DNA of 57,563 nucleotides from CAYZZA01 sp964482685 (GCA_964482685.1 CAYZZA010000002.1:1-57563); one strand, 5' to 3'; positions 8,215 to 18,444 are shown, counted from the stretch's first letter. The notes: generated from the sequence alone by a model not told the origin. Program-made: numbers and translations.

Positions 8215-10056
8215 TTAAGATGTTACAATCGCGTAACTAAACGCAGGACACTCTAACGCATCGAGGTGATGAGTGGTTAGAAATTCTTTCACAGAATACT
8301 CTTCCCTTTCAGTGATTTCTTCCACAGAAAGCCTTATGGGTTCTGCTGTTGGATTCACAAGCACTACTGCCCACTGTCCACCCTCTGCTTCTCGTATGTA
8401 CCCAAAACACACACGATAAGAAAAGGGGTGAAAAGTGCCCTGACTTAATGCAGGTGACTTCCGTCTTTTATCGATCAAGCGTGTGACTGTTTCTTTAAGT
8501 ATCTGATTCTCTTTTTTCCACGGATACATCCGACGGTTATCCGGATCTTTTCCACCTTCTACGCCCACATCGTCTCCATAGTAAACGCACGGAACACCTG
8601 GAAGAGTCAGTAACAAAGCAAATGCCAACTCTACTTTCTGATTATCCTTCTCCAACACTGTCGATAACCGTACAGTATCGTGTGAACCAAGGTTATTAAA
8701 CAGATGGCGAAAAATACCTTGTGGGTAATTTTCTTTTAAGTTTAAAACAGAATCAACCATCTCACGTGCCTCTAACCCACCATCAATAAAAGCAAGAATC
8801 AATTTGCGCAAAGGATAGTTCATGACGCTTTGAAGCATCCCTCCTTCGAGGTAATGGCGTCTTTTTCCGTATGCGATTTTATTGCTTGCATCTTCCCATA
8901 CTTCCCCGATCAAAACCGAGGAGCACTGCGCCGATTCTTCAAGTGCTGTGCGAATGCCTCGTACGGTGTCATCGCTTAATTCATCCACAACATCTAACCG
9001 AAAACCTCCAATTCCTTCACGCGCCCAATGCCGGACTACACTCTCTTTTGATTTGTAAATAAAATTTTGGACTGCTGGATTGTCCATATTCAAAACTGGT
9101 TGGTTTTTTTCCCCCCACCATGCTTCGTAGTCGTCGGGAAAAGAGTGAAATGTATACCAATCTGCATAAGGACTCTCTTGTGATTGGTAGGCTCCTACTT
9201 CTGGATACGTGCCTTCTTTATTAAAATAGCGGCTGTCTGCACCTGTGTGGTTAAACACACCGTCTAAAAGGATATGCATGCCTCGCTCTTGGCTTTCTTT
9301 TATCAAACGTCGAAAATCAGCTTGTGTGCCAAACATTTCGTCAATCATAAAGTAATCACCTGTATCGTATTTATGATTGCTTTTGGCTTGAAAAATGGGA
9401 CTTAAGTAAAGAATGCTGTAACCTCTTTGTTTTAAGTCGTCTAATTTTTCAATGATGCCCAATAAATTTCCACCATGGAACTCCCACCTGTCTACTTCAC
9501 CATCATCTCCCCGAATATACATGGGGATGTCTTCTGGTGTTCCGTAAAGAAAGGAGTTTTTCTTCGGATGTAAAACCAATCCATCTTGGATCCCATTACG
9601 GAACCGATCCACGAAAATATGATATGCAACGCCGGTTTTATACCACAATGGCACATTTTCATGTTCGTCAAAAACTGTTAATTGGTACATCCGGATGTCA
9701 CTAGGATTTTCAGTAAAGAAGCCAAGTCCGCCTAATTGCTCTGCATTGTTGCTGTAGAAGCCTGTTTTTTCTTTTCCTTGCTCCACATAGTGCATGCGAA
9801 AATGATAAAAGTACAAACCTGCTAACTGATCAGGGGTGAACGTACCTGTGTATCTGCCTGTTTGGCCTTCTTGTTCTAGTAGGAGTTCTCTTTGCTCTCC
9901 AAAATCTTTGTGGACAATGAGCCAAACCGATTGTATGTGCTCAGCTTGACACCACACAGAAAACTGGATAGGTTCTCCTCGTTGTACAGCGCCAAAAGGA
10001 GATTTGTGTCTGTGTTTCCACGAATCAAACACCATACGTGAGTCATTTTTAGTCAT
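8215..10056 (-). CDS. amy: GH13 alpha-glycosidase (neopullulanase/maltogenic amylase-like), last gene of glycogen operon
   Basis: Protein of 613 aa of glycoside hydrolase family 13, most like the GH13_20 maltogenic amylase/neopullulanase group that cuts alpha-1,4 links in maltodextrins and debranched glycogen. An N-terminal immunoglobulin-like domain (about residues 15-115) precedes the TIM barrel. Catalytic motifs are GGFRLDVVDE (nucleophile Asp), LIGEVWED (acid/base Glu) and NLGSHDTVR (stabilising Asp), followed by a C-terminal beta domain. There is no signal peptide, so it acts in the cytoplasm. It begins 4 nt after glgP and is the last gene before the terminator, as amy is in the lactobacillar glg operon. 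It likely processes the limit dextrin left by GlgP. Confidence 0.88.
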   Translation of the reverse strand: MTKNDSRMVFDSWKHRHKSPFGAVQRGEPIQFSVWCQAEHIQSVWLIVHKDFGEQRELLLEQEGQTGRYTGTFTPDQLAGLYFYHFRMHYVEQGKEKTGFYSNNAEQLGGLGFFTENPSDIRMYQLTVFDEHENVPLWYKTGVAYHIFVDRFRNGIQDGLVLHPKKNSFLYGTPEDIPMYIRGDDGEVDRWEFHGGNLLGIIEKLDDLKQRGYSILYLSPIFQAKSNHKYDTGDYFMIDEMFGTQADFRRLIKESQERGMHILLDGVFNHTGADSRYFNKEGTYPEVGAYQSQESPYADWYTFHSFPDDYEAWWGEKNQPVLNMDNPAVQNFIYKSKESVVRHWAREGIGGFRLDVVDELSDDTVRGIRTALEESAQCSSVLIGEVWEDASNKIAYGKRRHYLEGGMLQSVMNYPLRKLILAFIDGGLEAREMVDSVLNLKENYPQGIFRHLFNNLGSHDTVRLSTVLEKDNQKVELAFALLLTLPGVPCVYYGDDVGVEGGKDPDNRRMYPWKKENQILKETVTRLIDKRRKSPALSQGTFHPFSYRVCFGYIREAEGGQWAVVLVNPTAEPIRLSVEEITEREEYSVKEFLTTHHLDALECPAFSYAIVTS

Positions 10057-10060
10057 ACCT

Positions 10061-12445
10061 TCAATCCTCTAGTTTCCATATTTCTTCTGCATACCGCTTG
10101 ATCGTATCATCTGATGAAAAAGACCCTGCACAAGCAATATTGATTAAAGCAGAACGATTCCATGCATGGGGATTTTGGTATAAAGCATCTGCACGCTCTT
10201 GGGCATTTATGTAACTCATGAAATCCTCTAATAGAAAGTACGGATCGTTGTACACAAGTGAGTCATAGATTACTTTTCCTTCTTGACTGATTCCAGGAAG
10301 TGTTCCATCTATCAACAAGTCGAGCACACGCTTGATACGCGGATTTTGTTCGTACACTTCTTGAGGGTTGTATGCATTATTTTCATAATACGCATACACT
10401 TCGTCAGATGTCAGTCCAAACAAGAAGATGTTGTCGGTACCGACTCGTTCAGTGATTTCAACATTCGCACCATCTAATGTGGCCATGGTTAATGCACCGT
10501 TTAGCATCATTTTCATGTTCCCTGTTCCAGAAGCTTCCTTGCTGGCAAGTGATATTTGTTCACTAATTTCTGCCGCAGGAATGATGATTTCTGCTAAAGA
10601 TACGTTGTAGTTTTCTAGAAAGACAACTTTGATTTTATCACCAATAACTGGATCATTGTTTACTACTTCTGCAATTGTGTTGATTAGTTTAATAACATAT
10701 TTGGCATAGGAATAACTAGGTGCGGCCTTTGCCCCAAAAACAAATACTCGTGGCTGCAAAAATGCTTCGGGGTTATCTTTTACGCGAATGTACCGATCCA
10801 AAATGTGCAACGCATTCAATAATTGACGTTTGTACTCATGTAGACGTTTGATTTGCACATCAAACAACGCATCCGGTGTGACCGTAATATTGGTTTGTTC
10901 ATAAATAAGCGCAGCCAATGCTTGTTTCTTTTTGTACTTGATTTCAGCTAACTGCTCTAAAACAGCTTCATCCTCTGAAAAAACTTTAAACAAAGCCATC
11001 TCTGAGGCATCGGTTTTCCAGCTTGTTCCTATTTTTTCTGTTAACAAATCACTCAACTCTGGGTTGCCTAAGTGTAACCATCTTCTTTGAGTGATTCCGT
11101 TTGTTTTGTTGTTAAATCGGTTGGGAAACATTTGGTAAAAGGCTGGCATAACTTCTTCTTTTAAAAGAGACGTATGCAAAGCGGCAACACCATTGATGCT
11201 ATGGCTGCCAATAACGGCTAAATGAGCCATATGCACGACACCATCTTTGATAATGCTTGTCTCATCGGAGAGTAGATCTCCAAATACTGGACGCGCATAG
11301 GCCATGTGCCGACGATCAATTTCTTCGATAATTTGAACGAGTCGAGGAACGAGTTTACGCAACATCTCAATAGGCCATTTTTCCATGGCTTCTTTTAAAA
11401 TCGTGTGATTGGTGTAGCTACACACATTTTGTGTCAATACCCAAGCCTGGTCCCAATGTAGCCCTCTTTCATCCATGAGCAAGCGCATCAATTCAGGGAT
11501 GACTAGCGCTGGATGCGTATCATTGATGTGAATGGCTACAAATTCAGCCAAACGTTCGATTGGTTGTCCATATTGCTCATAATGAGCCAAGATGCTTTGA
11601 ACACCTGAAGAGACCATGAAATATTCTTGTTTAATACGCAATTGTTTCCCAGCAAGCGTCGTATCGTCTGGATACAATGTTTCAGATAGTTCAAATACCG
11701 CCTGTCTATCTACCGCAGAACGGAAACGTTCTTCTTCACCTGTTGGAATCTCTGCCGACCACAAGCGTAACGTGTTCACTACTTCATTTTGGTACCCAAT
11801 TATAGGAGTATCGTAAGGAACAGCCAAAACATCCCACGTATTTGTATAGTGCGCTTCTAAATTTCCAACTGCATTTTTTTGTAACTCAACTTCTCCACCA
11901 AAACGAACCGTTACCGCTGATTGCATATTCCGAATTTCCCAAGGATTTCCATTTCGCAACCAGTTTTCTGGCAACTCTACTTGGTAGCCATCAATGATTC
12001 GTTGGCGAAACAGCCCATATTGGTATCGGATACCATTTCCGTTTCCTGGATAGTCGGTTGCTGCCAATGAGTCCATAAACGCAGAGGCCAATCTTCCTAG
12101 GCCCCCATTTCCTAAAGCAGGATCCACTTCTGAGTTTTTAATCGCGCTAAAATCTAACCCAAGCTCTTCAAGCCCTGCTTTTACTTCGTCCAATATACCA
12201 AGTCCGTACGCATTGACTTCTAATTGTCTGCCTGGTAGAAATTCCATTGAAAAATAATACACTTGTTTTTGTTGTTCTTCTACAAAACGGTCTTTTGTTT
12301 TTCGCCAATAGATAGAAGCATACGAGCGAAGCAACAGTCCTAACGCATAGAAATGCTGCTGATCTGAACCATACTGGACATCAAAAGGATAAATATCCTC
12401 AAACATATCGACATAATCTAGTTTAAACTGTTCTGTAGTCATCAT
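10061..12445 (-). CDS. glgP: Glycogen phosphorylase GlgP
   Basis: Family GT35 phosphorylase of about 794 aa that releases glucose 1-phosphate from glycogen ends. Near the C-terminus, EASGTGNMKMMLNGA holds the lysine that binds pyridoxal phosphate. GNGGLGRLASAFMDS (about residue 110) and HINDTHPAL are further family landmarks. The frame opens at GTG 12457, but that codon sits only 1 nt after the AAGGAG; GTG 12448 or ATG 12445 are better spaced, and I use ATG 12445. Roughly 50 nt separate it from glgA upstream, and 4 nt from amy downstream. It belongs to the glgBCDAP-amy unit, pairing synthesis with breakdown. Confidence 0.96.
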   Translation of the reverse strand: MMTTEQFKLDYVDMFEDIYPFDVQYGSDQQHFYALGLLLRSYASIYWRKTKDRFVEEQQKQVYYFSMEFLPGRQLEVNAYGLGILDEVKAGLEELGLDFSAIKNSEVDPALGNGGLGRLASAFMDSLAATDYPGNGNGIRYQYGLFRQRIIDGYQVELPENWLRNGNPWEIRNMQSAVTVRFGGEVELQKNAVGNLEAHYTNTWDVLAVPYDTPIIGYQNEVVNTLRLWSAEIPTGEEERFRSAVDRQAVFELSETLYPDDTTLAGKQLRIKQEYFMVSSGVQSILAHYEQYGQPIERLAEFVAIHINDTHPALVIPELMRLLMDERGLHWDQAWVLTQNVCSYTNHTILKEAMEKWPIEMLRKLVPRLVQIIEEIDRRHMAYARPVFGDLLSDETSIIKDGVVHMAHLAVIGSHSINGVAALHTSLLKEEVMPAFYQMFPNRFNNKTNGITQRRWLHLGNPELSDLLTEKIGTSWKTDASEMALFKVFSEDEAVLEQLAEIKYKKKQALAALIYEQTNITVTPDALFDVQIKRLHEYKRQLLNALHILDRYIRVKDNPEAFLQPRVFVFGAKAAPSYSYAKYVIKLINTIAEVVNNDPVIGDKIKVVFLENYNVSLAEIIIPAAEISEQISLASKEASGTGNMKMMLNGALTMATLDGANVEITERVGTDNIFLFGLTSDEVYAYYENNAYNPQEVYEQNPRIKRVLDLLIDGTLPGISQEGKVIYDSLVYNDPYFLLEDFMSYINAQERADALYQNPHAWNRSALINIACAGSFSSDDTIKRYAEEIWKLED

Positions 12446-12494
12446 CACGTTCCGCACTCTCCTTCTTTTTTGGACACATGCAACCTGTAGCTCT

Positions 12495-13931
12495 TTAAGA
12501 CATCAGCAAACGTGTATACTCTTCAAAATATCTTCTAGCCGATGCTGCCCAACTGACTTCTTTCTTCATCGCTGCACGTTGGAGTTGGGTCCATCGTTTT
12601 TTTTGATTCCAAAAGACATCTGCCGCATGGTGGATTGTATCTAGAAAAACATGTGGCCTAAAATCATAAAAACTAAACCCAGTTCCTTCACCTGTCAGGT
12701 CATTAAATGGAGCCACGGTATCCACTAGACCACCTGTTTCATGCACAATGGGAATGGTTCCGTAATGCATGGCGTTTAATTGAGCGATGCCACATGGTTC
12801 AAATTCTGAAGGCATCAAGAAGGCGTCTGCCCCTGCATAAATTTCTTGAGCAAAATCTGCCTCAAATGATACGCTCACTCTTATTTTATCAGGATAACGA
12901 GCTTCAGCTTCTTTTAAAAGCGATTCATAAAATGGATCTCCCGTCCCCAAGACAACCAACTGGACATTGCTTTCCATTAAATCTGATAAGATGGGTTGAA
13001 AGAGCTGCAAGCCTTTTTGGTTCGTCAATCGCGTGACCATGCCCAGCAGAAAAACATCTTTATCTTGGCGCAATCCTACTTTTTTTTGTAAAAAAGATTT
13101 GTTTTTTGCTTTTTTATGTACGGTTTTGACTGAGTATGGATGAGGAATGGCATTGTTTTTTTCTGGATTGTACGTCTCTGTGTCGAACCCATTTAAAATT
13201 CCCTTTATTTTAAAGGCATTTTCTTGCAACACTTTTTCCAAACGACATCCAAATTGGGGTGTCATGATTTCTTTTGCGTAGGTCGGACTCACTGTATTCA
13301 CCAAATCAGAATAATAAATGGCGCCTTTCACTTTGTTAATTTGTCCATGAAATTCTAGTCCATGCAAGTGAAACGATTCATATCCCATGTCGTACCAATC
13401 TTTTAAGACACCTGCATCGAAGATTCCTTGGAACATTAGATTGTGGATGGTATACACTGTTTTGATGGCTTGGAACTTTGGGCTCTCTCCGTGTTTTTCG
13501 CTAAGCAAAACAGGAATCATCGCCGTGTGCCAATCATGACAATGAAGAATCTCCGGATACTCGTCTACGTGCATCATATAGGCCAACACGGCTTGCTCAA
13601 AGAAAGCAAACCGTTCTCCGTCATCGTGGTACCCGTACAATTCAGGACGTCCAAAATAAAAGTCATTGTCTAAGAACAGATAATCGACTCCTTTTCTGGT
13701 GAGTCTTTTGATGCCGCAGTATTGGTCTCTCCATCCTACTTGAACGTGAAATTCTGTGACATGCGCCATTTTATCCTTGTACATTTGTGGAATAGAGCTG
13801 TAAAAGGGGAGAATCACCGTCACTTGAGCGCCTTCATTTTCCAAAGCTTCTGGCAAGGCTCCAATTACATCAGCAAGTCCACCCGCTTTTGCAAAGGGAG
13901 TGCCTTCAGCCGCAACAAACCATACCTTCAT
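12495..13931 (-). CDS. glgA: Glycogen synthase GlgA (ADP-glucose)
   Basis: Family GT5 synthase of 478 aa that transfers glucose from ADP-glucose to the growing alpha-1,4 chain. KAGGLADVIGALP at residues 15-27 is the ADP-glucose-binding KxGGL loop; the C-terminal EPCGIAQLNAMHYGTIP block is the conserved GT-B nucleotide-side loop (E-x7-E region). Length is normal. The start lies 8 nt after the glgD stop, consistent with one polycistronic message. Cytoplasmic. Confidence 0.97.
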   Translation of the reverse strand: MKVWFVAAEGTPFAKAGGLADVIGALPEALENEGAQVTVILPFYSSIPQMYKDKMAHVTEFHVQVGWRDQYCGIKRLTRKGVDYLFLDNDFYFGRPELYGYHDDGERFAFFEQAVLAYMMHVDEYPEILHCHDWHTAMIPVLLSEKHGESPKFQAIKTVYTIHNLMFQGIFDAGVLKDWYDMGYESFHLHGLEFHGQINKVKGAIYYSDLVNTVSPTYAKEIMTPQFGCRLEKVLQENAFKIKGILNGFDTETYNPEKNNAIPHPYSVKTVHKKAKNKSFLQKKVGLRQDKDVFLLGMVTRLTNQKGLQLFQPILSDLMESNVQLVVLGTGDPFYESLLKEAEARYPDKIRVSVSFEADFAQEIYAGADAFLMPSEFEPCGIAQLNAMHYGTIPIVHETGGLVDTVAPFNDLTGEGTGFSFYDFRPHVFLDTIHHAADVFWNQKKRWTQLQRAAMKKEVSWAASARRYFEEYTRLLMS

Positions 13932-13939
13932 CGTCTACT

Positions 13940-15100
13940 TCACACCCTTTCATGTTCCATATTTTGACTTACAACCGTATTTTTTCCAATCACAATAGGA
14001 TGTTCGCGTGTACCTATTACTCGTACTCCCTTTTGAACTGTCACATTTTTATCTGTGATCACGTTTTGTAAGACAGCCCCCTCCTCAATGATTCCTCCGT
14101 ACGTCAGCACACTACCTGAGACGTGCGCATCTTTTTCAATCACTGTTTTTCGATGGATTATAGAATCCGTAACGGTGCCGTCAACTACACAGTCACTAGC
14201 TAACTGGGAGCGACTGACCGTTGCATGTTTGCCATAATATGTCGGAGCCCCATTTTTTACTTTTGTGATAATCGGTTGTTTGTTGTTAAAAAGAGAATAA
14301 AAATGTTCTTCATTTAGCATATCCATGTTGGCTTCGAAGTAGTCTTGGATTGTTTCAACAAACCGTGCATATTCTCGATGCTCGTATGCAACCACATCGT
14401 GGTCTGCCAAAAGCGCTAACTTCATCACGACAGTAGGAGACAGCGGAGCATTTCGTCTTTCTGCTTCTTTCATAAATGGTTCCAATTTGCTTCGCTTGAT
14501 CAATAAAATGTCTAGGCTAACTGGAACGTCTTCTTCTTGGGGGATATCTTTTAAGGAATGAACAGACGAAACATATCCTGAGTTTTTTTCATCAAACACG
14601 ACGTAATCAGCCGCGGTGTGTTCGCCAAAAAGTGAGCGAGGCATTTTTTTGTATATCATGGCAGCATCTGCTTCTTTGTACATACAGTATTCAAGAAGCG
14701 AACGAATGTCCACATTGCTAATGACCTTTCCACCCATAAACAAGATGTAATCTGCATTGTTGCGTGCTAGAAACTCTTGGTGGTCACGGTAGTATAAAGA
14801 AGCCTCTTCTTTTCCTGATTTCAAATCAATCTGGGTGTGTGTAAACACTCCTCCTCCTATCAAAGAATCCAATCCCCATTGAGAACCTGCTCGGATGTGA
14901 TCATATAACGAGTTTCCATTGCCTGATAAAAACAACGCTGCTGTCATGACTTGCGCATAGTACAAACTTGAAAACGCAAAATCAATGATTCGATACCGGC
15001 AAGCAAAGGGCAACGTGGCAACTGGGCGCCGGTTTGTCAATGGCCGTAACTGTGTTGTATCATCCATCAAATCTACAATAGCTGCGATTTTATTACGCAT
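13940..15100 (-). CDS. glgD: GlgD, regulatory subunit of glucose-1-phosphate adenylyltransferase
   Basis: Paralogue of GlgC, 386 aa, with a nucleotidyltransferase fold (residues 1-250) and a left-handed beta-helix tail. The N-terminus IAAIVDLMDDTTQLRPLTN lacks the GGxGxRL nucleotide loop seen in GlgC, as in Firmicute GlgD proteins that activate GlgC in a heterotetramer instead of catalysing. The frame extends 20 codons upstream, but GGAGG 8 nt before ATG 15100 decides the start. That ATG overlaps the glgC stop by 8 nt (ATGCGTAA), suggesting translational coupling and balanced subunit supply. Confidence 0.95.
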   Translation of the reverse strand: MRNKIAAIVDLMDDTTQLRPLTNRRPVATLPFACRYRIIDFAFSSLYYAQVMTAALFLSGNGNSLYDHIRAGSQWGLDSLIGGGVFTHTQIDLKSGKEEASLYYRDHQEFLARNNADYILFMGGKVISNVDIRSLLEYCMYKEADAAMIYKKMPRSLFGEHTAADYVVFDEKNSGYVSSVHSLKDIPQEEDVPVSLDILLIKRSKLEPFMKEAERRNAPLSPTVVMKLALLADHDVVAYEHREYARFVETIQDYFEANMDMLNEEHFYSLFNNKQPIITKVKNGAPTYYGKHATVSRSQLASDCVVDGTVTDSIIHRKTVIEKDAHVSGSVLTYGGIIEEGAVLQNVITDKNVTVQKGVRVIGTREHPIVIGKNTVVSQNMEHERV

Positions 15101-16238
15101 GAGTGCTTCCTCCATTCTCAATATCTGAGCCCAATACGGCAATGCTGTCTTTTGTTCCAATCAAGGATTCTCCCTCGTGCAGTTCCGCATTTTCACCTAC
15201 GATGGCATATTCAATCCGCGTGTTTTCTCCAATGATTGCATTAGACATAACGACGCTATTTTCAATCACTGCGTTTTTTCCAACTCGTACATTATGGGAG
15301 AGAACGGATGTATCCACCTTTCCAGCAATGTAACACCCATCTGTCACAATGGAGTTGGTTACTTCTGCTGTATCCGTTAAAAATTGGGAGCGTGTGTTTG
15401 GGTTGGTAGAATAAATACGCCAGTGGCTATCACGTATATTTAAGGAATGGGCAGGATCTAAAAATTCCATGTTCGCATTCCACAGACTTTCAATTGTCCC
15501 TACATCTTTCCAATAGCCTGAAAAAGGATATGCATACACATATTCCCCATTCTCAAGGTATTTTGGTATCACGTGTTGGCCAAAATCTTCCAAAGTGACT
15601 TTTTTGTCTTGGTTCTCAACCAAATATTGTCGCAAACGTGGCCAATTGAATACATAAATCCCCATTGATGCCAAGTTGCTTTTGGGAATAGCGGGTTTTT
15701 CTTCAAAGTCTTGTATCCGTCCAGTTAAATCCGTATTCATAATTCCAAATCGAGACGCTTGGTCCGATGGCACTGGGATCACACCTACAGTTAGCGCGGC
15801 TGCTTTTTCTTTATGAAAATCAATCATTTCACGGTAATCCATTTTGTAGATGTGATCTCCAGATAACACAAGAAGGTAGTCCGGGTTGTGACTATCTATA
15901 AAATGAATATTTTGGTAAATCGCATGGGCTGTTCCTTCGAACCAGTTTTCTCCTTCCAAACTCGCATAAGGTGTCAGAATAGATACCCCGGCATGATTTC
16001 GATTCAACCCCCACGGTGCGCCATTTCCAATATGGTTGTGTAAGGCAAGAGGTTCGTATTGGGTAATCACGCCTACATTTTGAATGCTGGAGTTGGCACA
16101 ATTGCTTAAAGCAAAGTCAATAATCCGATATTTCCCCCCAAAAGGTACCGCAGGTTTGGCGATGGTAGACGTTAGTGACCCTAATCGTGAACCTTGTCCT
16201 CCTGCTAGAATAATGCCTACAGTTTCAGATTTAATCAT
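15093..16238 (-). CDS. glgC: Glucose-1-phosphate adenylyltransferase catalytic subunit GlgC
   Basis: Protein of 381 aa that makes ADP-glucose from glucose 1-phosphate and ATP, the committed step of glycogen synthesis. Signatures are ILAGGQGSRLGSLT (residues 10-23, nucleotide loop), KPAVPFGGKYRIIDF, and the YLVLSGDHIYKMDY-type metal site (about residue 125). A hexapeptide beta-helix forms the C-terminus. The start overlaps the glgB stop by 8 nt (ATGATTAA) and its stop overlaps glgD in the same way. Allosteric control by glycolytic intermediates is known for the family. Confidence 0.97.
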   Translation of the reverse strand: MIKSETVGIILAGGQGSRLGSLTSTIAKPAVPFGGKYRIIDFALSNCANSSIQNVGVITQYEPLALHNHIGNGAPWGLNRNHAGVSILTPYASLEGENWFEGTAHAIYQNIHFIDSHNPDYLLVLSGDHIYKMDYREMIDFHKEKAAALTVGVIPVPSDQASRFGIMNTDLTGRIQDFEEKPAIPKSNLASMGIYVFNWPRLRQYLVENQDKKVTLEDFGQHVIPKYLENGEYVYAYPFSGYWKDVGTIESLWNANMEFLDPAHSLNIRDSHWRIYSTNPNTRSQFLTDTAEVTNSIVTDGCYIAGKVDTSVLSHNVRVGKNAVIENSVVMSNAIIGENTRIEYAIVGENAELHEGESLIGTKDSIAVLGSDIENGGSTHA

Positions 16239-18192
16239 GCGTATTCAAAAGAAAAGTTGCCTTTTCTTTCTTCCCCCCTTCAATAGTTGTTCGACTCATT
16301 GAGTATACTTGTTCTTTATAAATACGAACTGGTTTCAAAATCAGTGCACTCATTGCTGGCAATATAAATTCTAAAGAGTGAGCGTACGAGCCGTGTGGGA
16401 TAGGTTTTGTGGTGAGTTTTCCTTGACCTGTTTCCCATACCCCGCCAAATTCACTCTTTTCTGTGTTTAAAACTTCTTCATAGACACCCTTGTATGGAAC
16501 ACCTAAGCGGTAATGCTCGTGTTGCGTGGGATGAAGATTCAATACAATCACTAGAAAATCTCGTTTCTTTTTTCCTTGTCGGATATATGAAAGAGTCACG
16601 TTTTTTTGATCATCCGCCTCCAAAACAACCAATCCTTCTTGAAGGTGATCTTGCTCCCAGAGCGAACGGTTTTTCAAATAAAAGTGATTTAAGTACTTCA
16701 TGAAATAATGATGTTCTTTATTTTTCTCATCTTTTTCATTGTCCCACTCTAATCCTTGAGAGTCTTTCCACTCTAAAAATTGTCCGTACTCATTTCCCAT
16801 AAAATGTAATTTTTTCCCAGGATGGGTCATTCGCCATACTTCCATCGTTCGCAAGTTTGCAAATTGATTGTAACGATTTCCTGGCATCTTATGCATCAAT
16901 GATTTTTTTCCATGCACCACTTCATCATGTGAAAAAGGCAACACGTATTGCTCATCAAACGCGTACATAAATGGAAAGGTTATTTTTCGATATGCATAAG
17001 AGCGGTACAAAGGATCTTCTTCAAAAAAGGAAAGCGTATCGTTCATCCATCCCATGTTCCATTTGTAGTGAAAACCAAGTCCACCATCTTCTACTCTGGC
17101 AGTCACGCCTTTCCAAGCTGTGCTTTCTTCTGCCATCAGCAACACATCCGGAGCGTCTTGACGCACAAACTGAGTAAAGGTTTGTAAAAAGTCTTTCCCT
17201 TCTAAATTGACGTTTGTCCCTTCTTTATTTGGAACCCATGGGCCTTCGTCATAATCTAAGTACAACATGCTACTGACTGCGTCCACGCGTAGCCCATCTA
17301 AGTGAAATGTATGTATCCAAAAAAGAGCACTTGAGAGCAAGTAATTTTGAACTTGTTTTTTTCCAAGGTCAAAGCTGCCTGTTCCCCAACGCTTGTTTAT
17401 GGCTTGTATTGGATCTTCGTATTCAAATTGAGCGGTTCCATCAAAATATGAAAGTCCATAATCGTTCAAGTTAAAATGACCCGGTACCCAATCCATAATG
17501 ACCCCGATGTTTTCTAAATGAGCAGCTTCCACAAAAGATTGAAATTCTTCCATTGTGCCAAATTTAGATGAAAAAGCAAAATAACCAATCGACTGGTATC
17601 CCCACGATTCATCCAAAGGATGTTCTGTCAGCGGCAAAAATTCAATGTGAGTATACCCCATTTTTTTTACGTAGGAGAGCAAAGACTCTTGCATGTCTTT
17701 GACTGAATACACAGACCCATCAGAGTGTCTTTTCCAAGAGCTAAAATGGACTTCATAAATATTCATTGGACGTTCTGGACTCTGACGCTTTTTTCGAGAC
17801 GACATCCACTTGTTATCTGCCCATCTTTTCTTTGGTCTTTTCTTAACAATCGAAGCATCTTTCGGGCGTACCTCAAACTCAAATGCAAAAGGATCGATTT
17901 TTAGTTTAAAGGTTCCATCTGCTTGCTCTACTAAGTATTTATACGGCTGCCCTTCCACTGCTTCCGTTGCTACACATGTCCAAATGCCTTTTTTAGATAG
18001 CTTTCGCATTTGAATTCCCATTTCCCAGTTAGAAAAATTACCCAATAAAAAGACATTTTTAGCATGAGGTGCCCAAACAGTAAATCTAAATCCCTGCTTT
18101 TCTGGTTGACAGCCAAAGTAATCGTATAAATTGCCTATGTCTTTTTCGGCCATCAATGCGCCCACTTCTACAAGTGCCTCTTCCTTTTGCAT
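16231..18192 (-). CDS. glgB: 1,4-alpha-glucan branching enzyme GlgB
   Basis: GH13 branching enzyme of 653 aa that cuts alpha-1,4 chains and re-links them by alpha-1,6 bonds. An N-terminal CBM48-type beta domain (VWAPHAKNVFLLGNFSNW, about residues 37-54) precedes the barrel. Catalytic blocks are DGLRVDAVSSMLYLDY (nucleophile), LMAEEST (acid/base) and PFSHDEVVHGK. It is the first gene of the operon and overlaps glgC by 8 nt. Its C-terminal tail past the beta domain is slightly longer than usual and carries the overlap. The 318-bp space upstream holds the presumed operon promoter. Confidence 0.96.
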   Translation of the reverse strand: MQKEEALVEVGALMAEKDIGNLYDYFGCQPEKQGFRFTVWAPHAKNVFLLGNFSNWEMGIQMRKLSKKGIWTCVATEAVEGQPYKYLVEQADGTFKLKIDPFAFEFEVRPKDASIVKKRPKKRWADNKWMSSRKKRQSPERPMNIYEVHFSSWKRHSDGSVYSVKDMQESLLSYVKKMGYTHIEFLPLTEHPLDESWGYQSIGYFAFSSKFGTMEEFQSFVEAAHLENIGVIMDWVPGHFNLNDYGLSYFDGTAQFEYEDPIQAINKRWGTGSFDLGKKQVQNYLLSSALFWIHTFHLDGLRVDAVSSMLYLDYDEGPWVPNKEGTNVNLEGKDFLQTFTQFVRQDAPDVLLMAEESTAWKGVTARVEDGGLGFHYKWNMGWMNDTLSFFEEDPLYRSYAYRKITFPFMYAFDEQYVLPFSHDEVVHGKKSLMHKMPGNRYNQFANLRTMEVWRMTHPGKKLHFMGNEYGQFLEWKDSQGLEWDNEKDEKNKEHHYFMKYLNHFYLKNRSLWEQDHLQEGLVVLEADDQKNVTLSYIRQGKKKRDFLVIVLNLHPTQHEHYRLGVPYKGVYEEVLNTEKSEFGGVWETGQGKLTTKPIPHGSYAHSLEFILPAMSALILKPVRIYKEQVYSMSRTTIEGGKKEKATFLLNTHD

Positions 18193-18291
18193 CTATACCT
18201 CACCATCTTTTCTTTTTTCCTTTTTATCGATTGTTTTAGCATTTTTTCTTTAAACGGCATGTTTTTTATTTTATTTCGATTCCATGTTTTA

Positions 18292-18313
18292 AGTATACAT
18301 TGAAACCGCCTCA
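18292..18313 (-). promoter_or_regulatory. Candidate glg operon promoter (-10) with a partial cre-like palindrome
   Basis: On the - strand TATACT (18297-18292) is a good -10, about 100 nt before glgB, but no convincing -35 is seen 17 nt upstream. Directly upstream, 18299-18315 reads as an ATTGA...TCAAT palindrome whose + strand half TGAAACCG fits half of a CcpA (cre) site; the other half does not fit. Treat the cre reading as weak. Confidence 0.3.
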
Positions 18314-18444
18314 ATATCTCTTTTAACCAATCCACTAAAGAGAATCTCTTGTTGCTTTGTTCGGATTTTATTTTAAAAGGAATGCACTTTTTATTTAGGA
18401 TGAACATTACATCCAAATCTCTCCGGTTTTTTTCTACTTTGCGG

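Noticed and set aside
18280..18420. Sigma-W promoter for nfeD-floA
   Set aside because: TGAAAC is present at 18301 but no CGTA lies at the required spacing.
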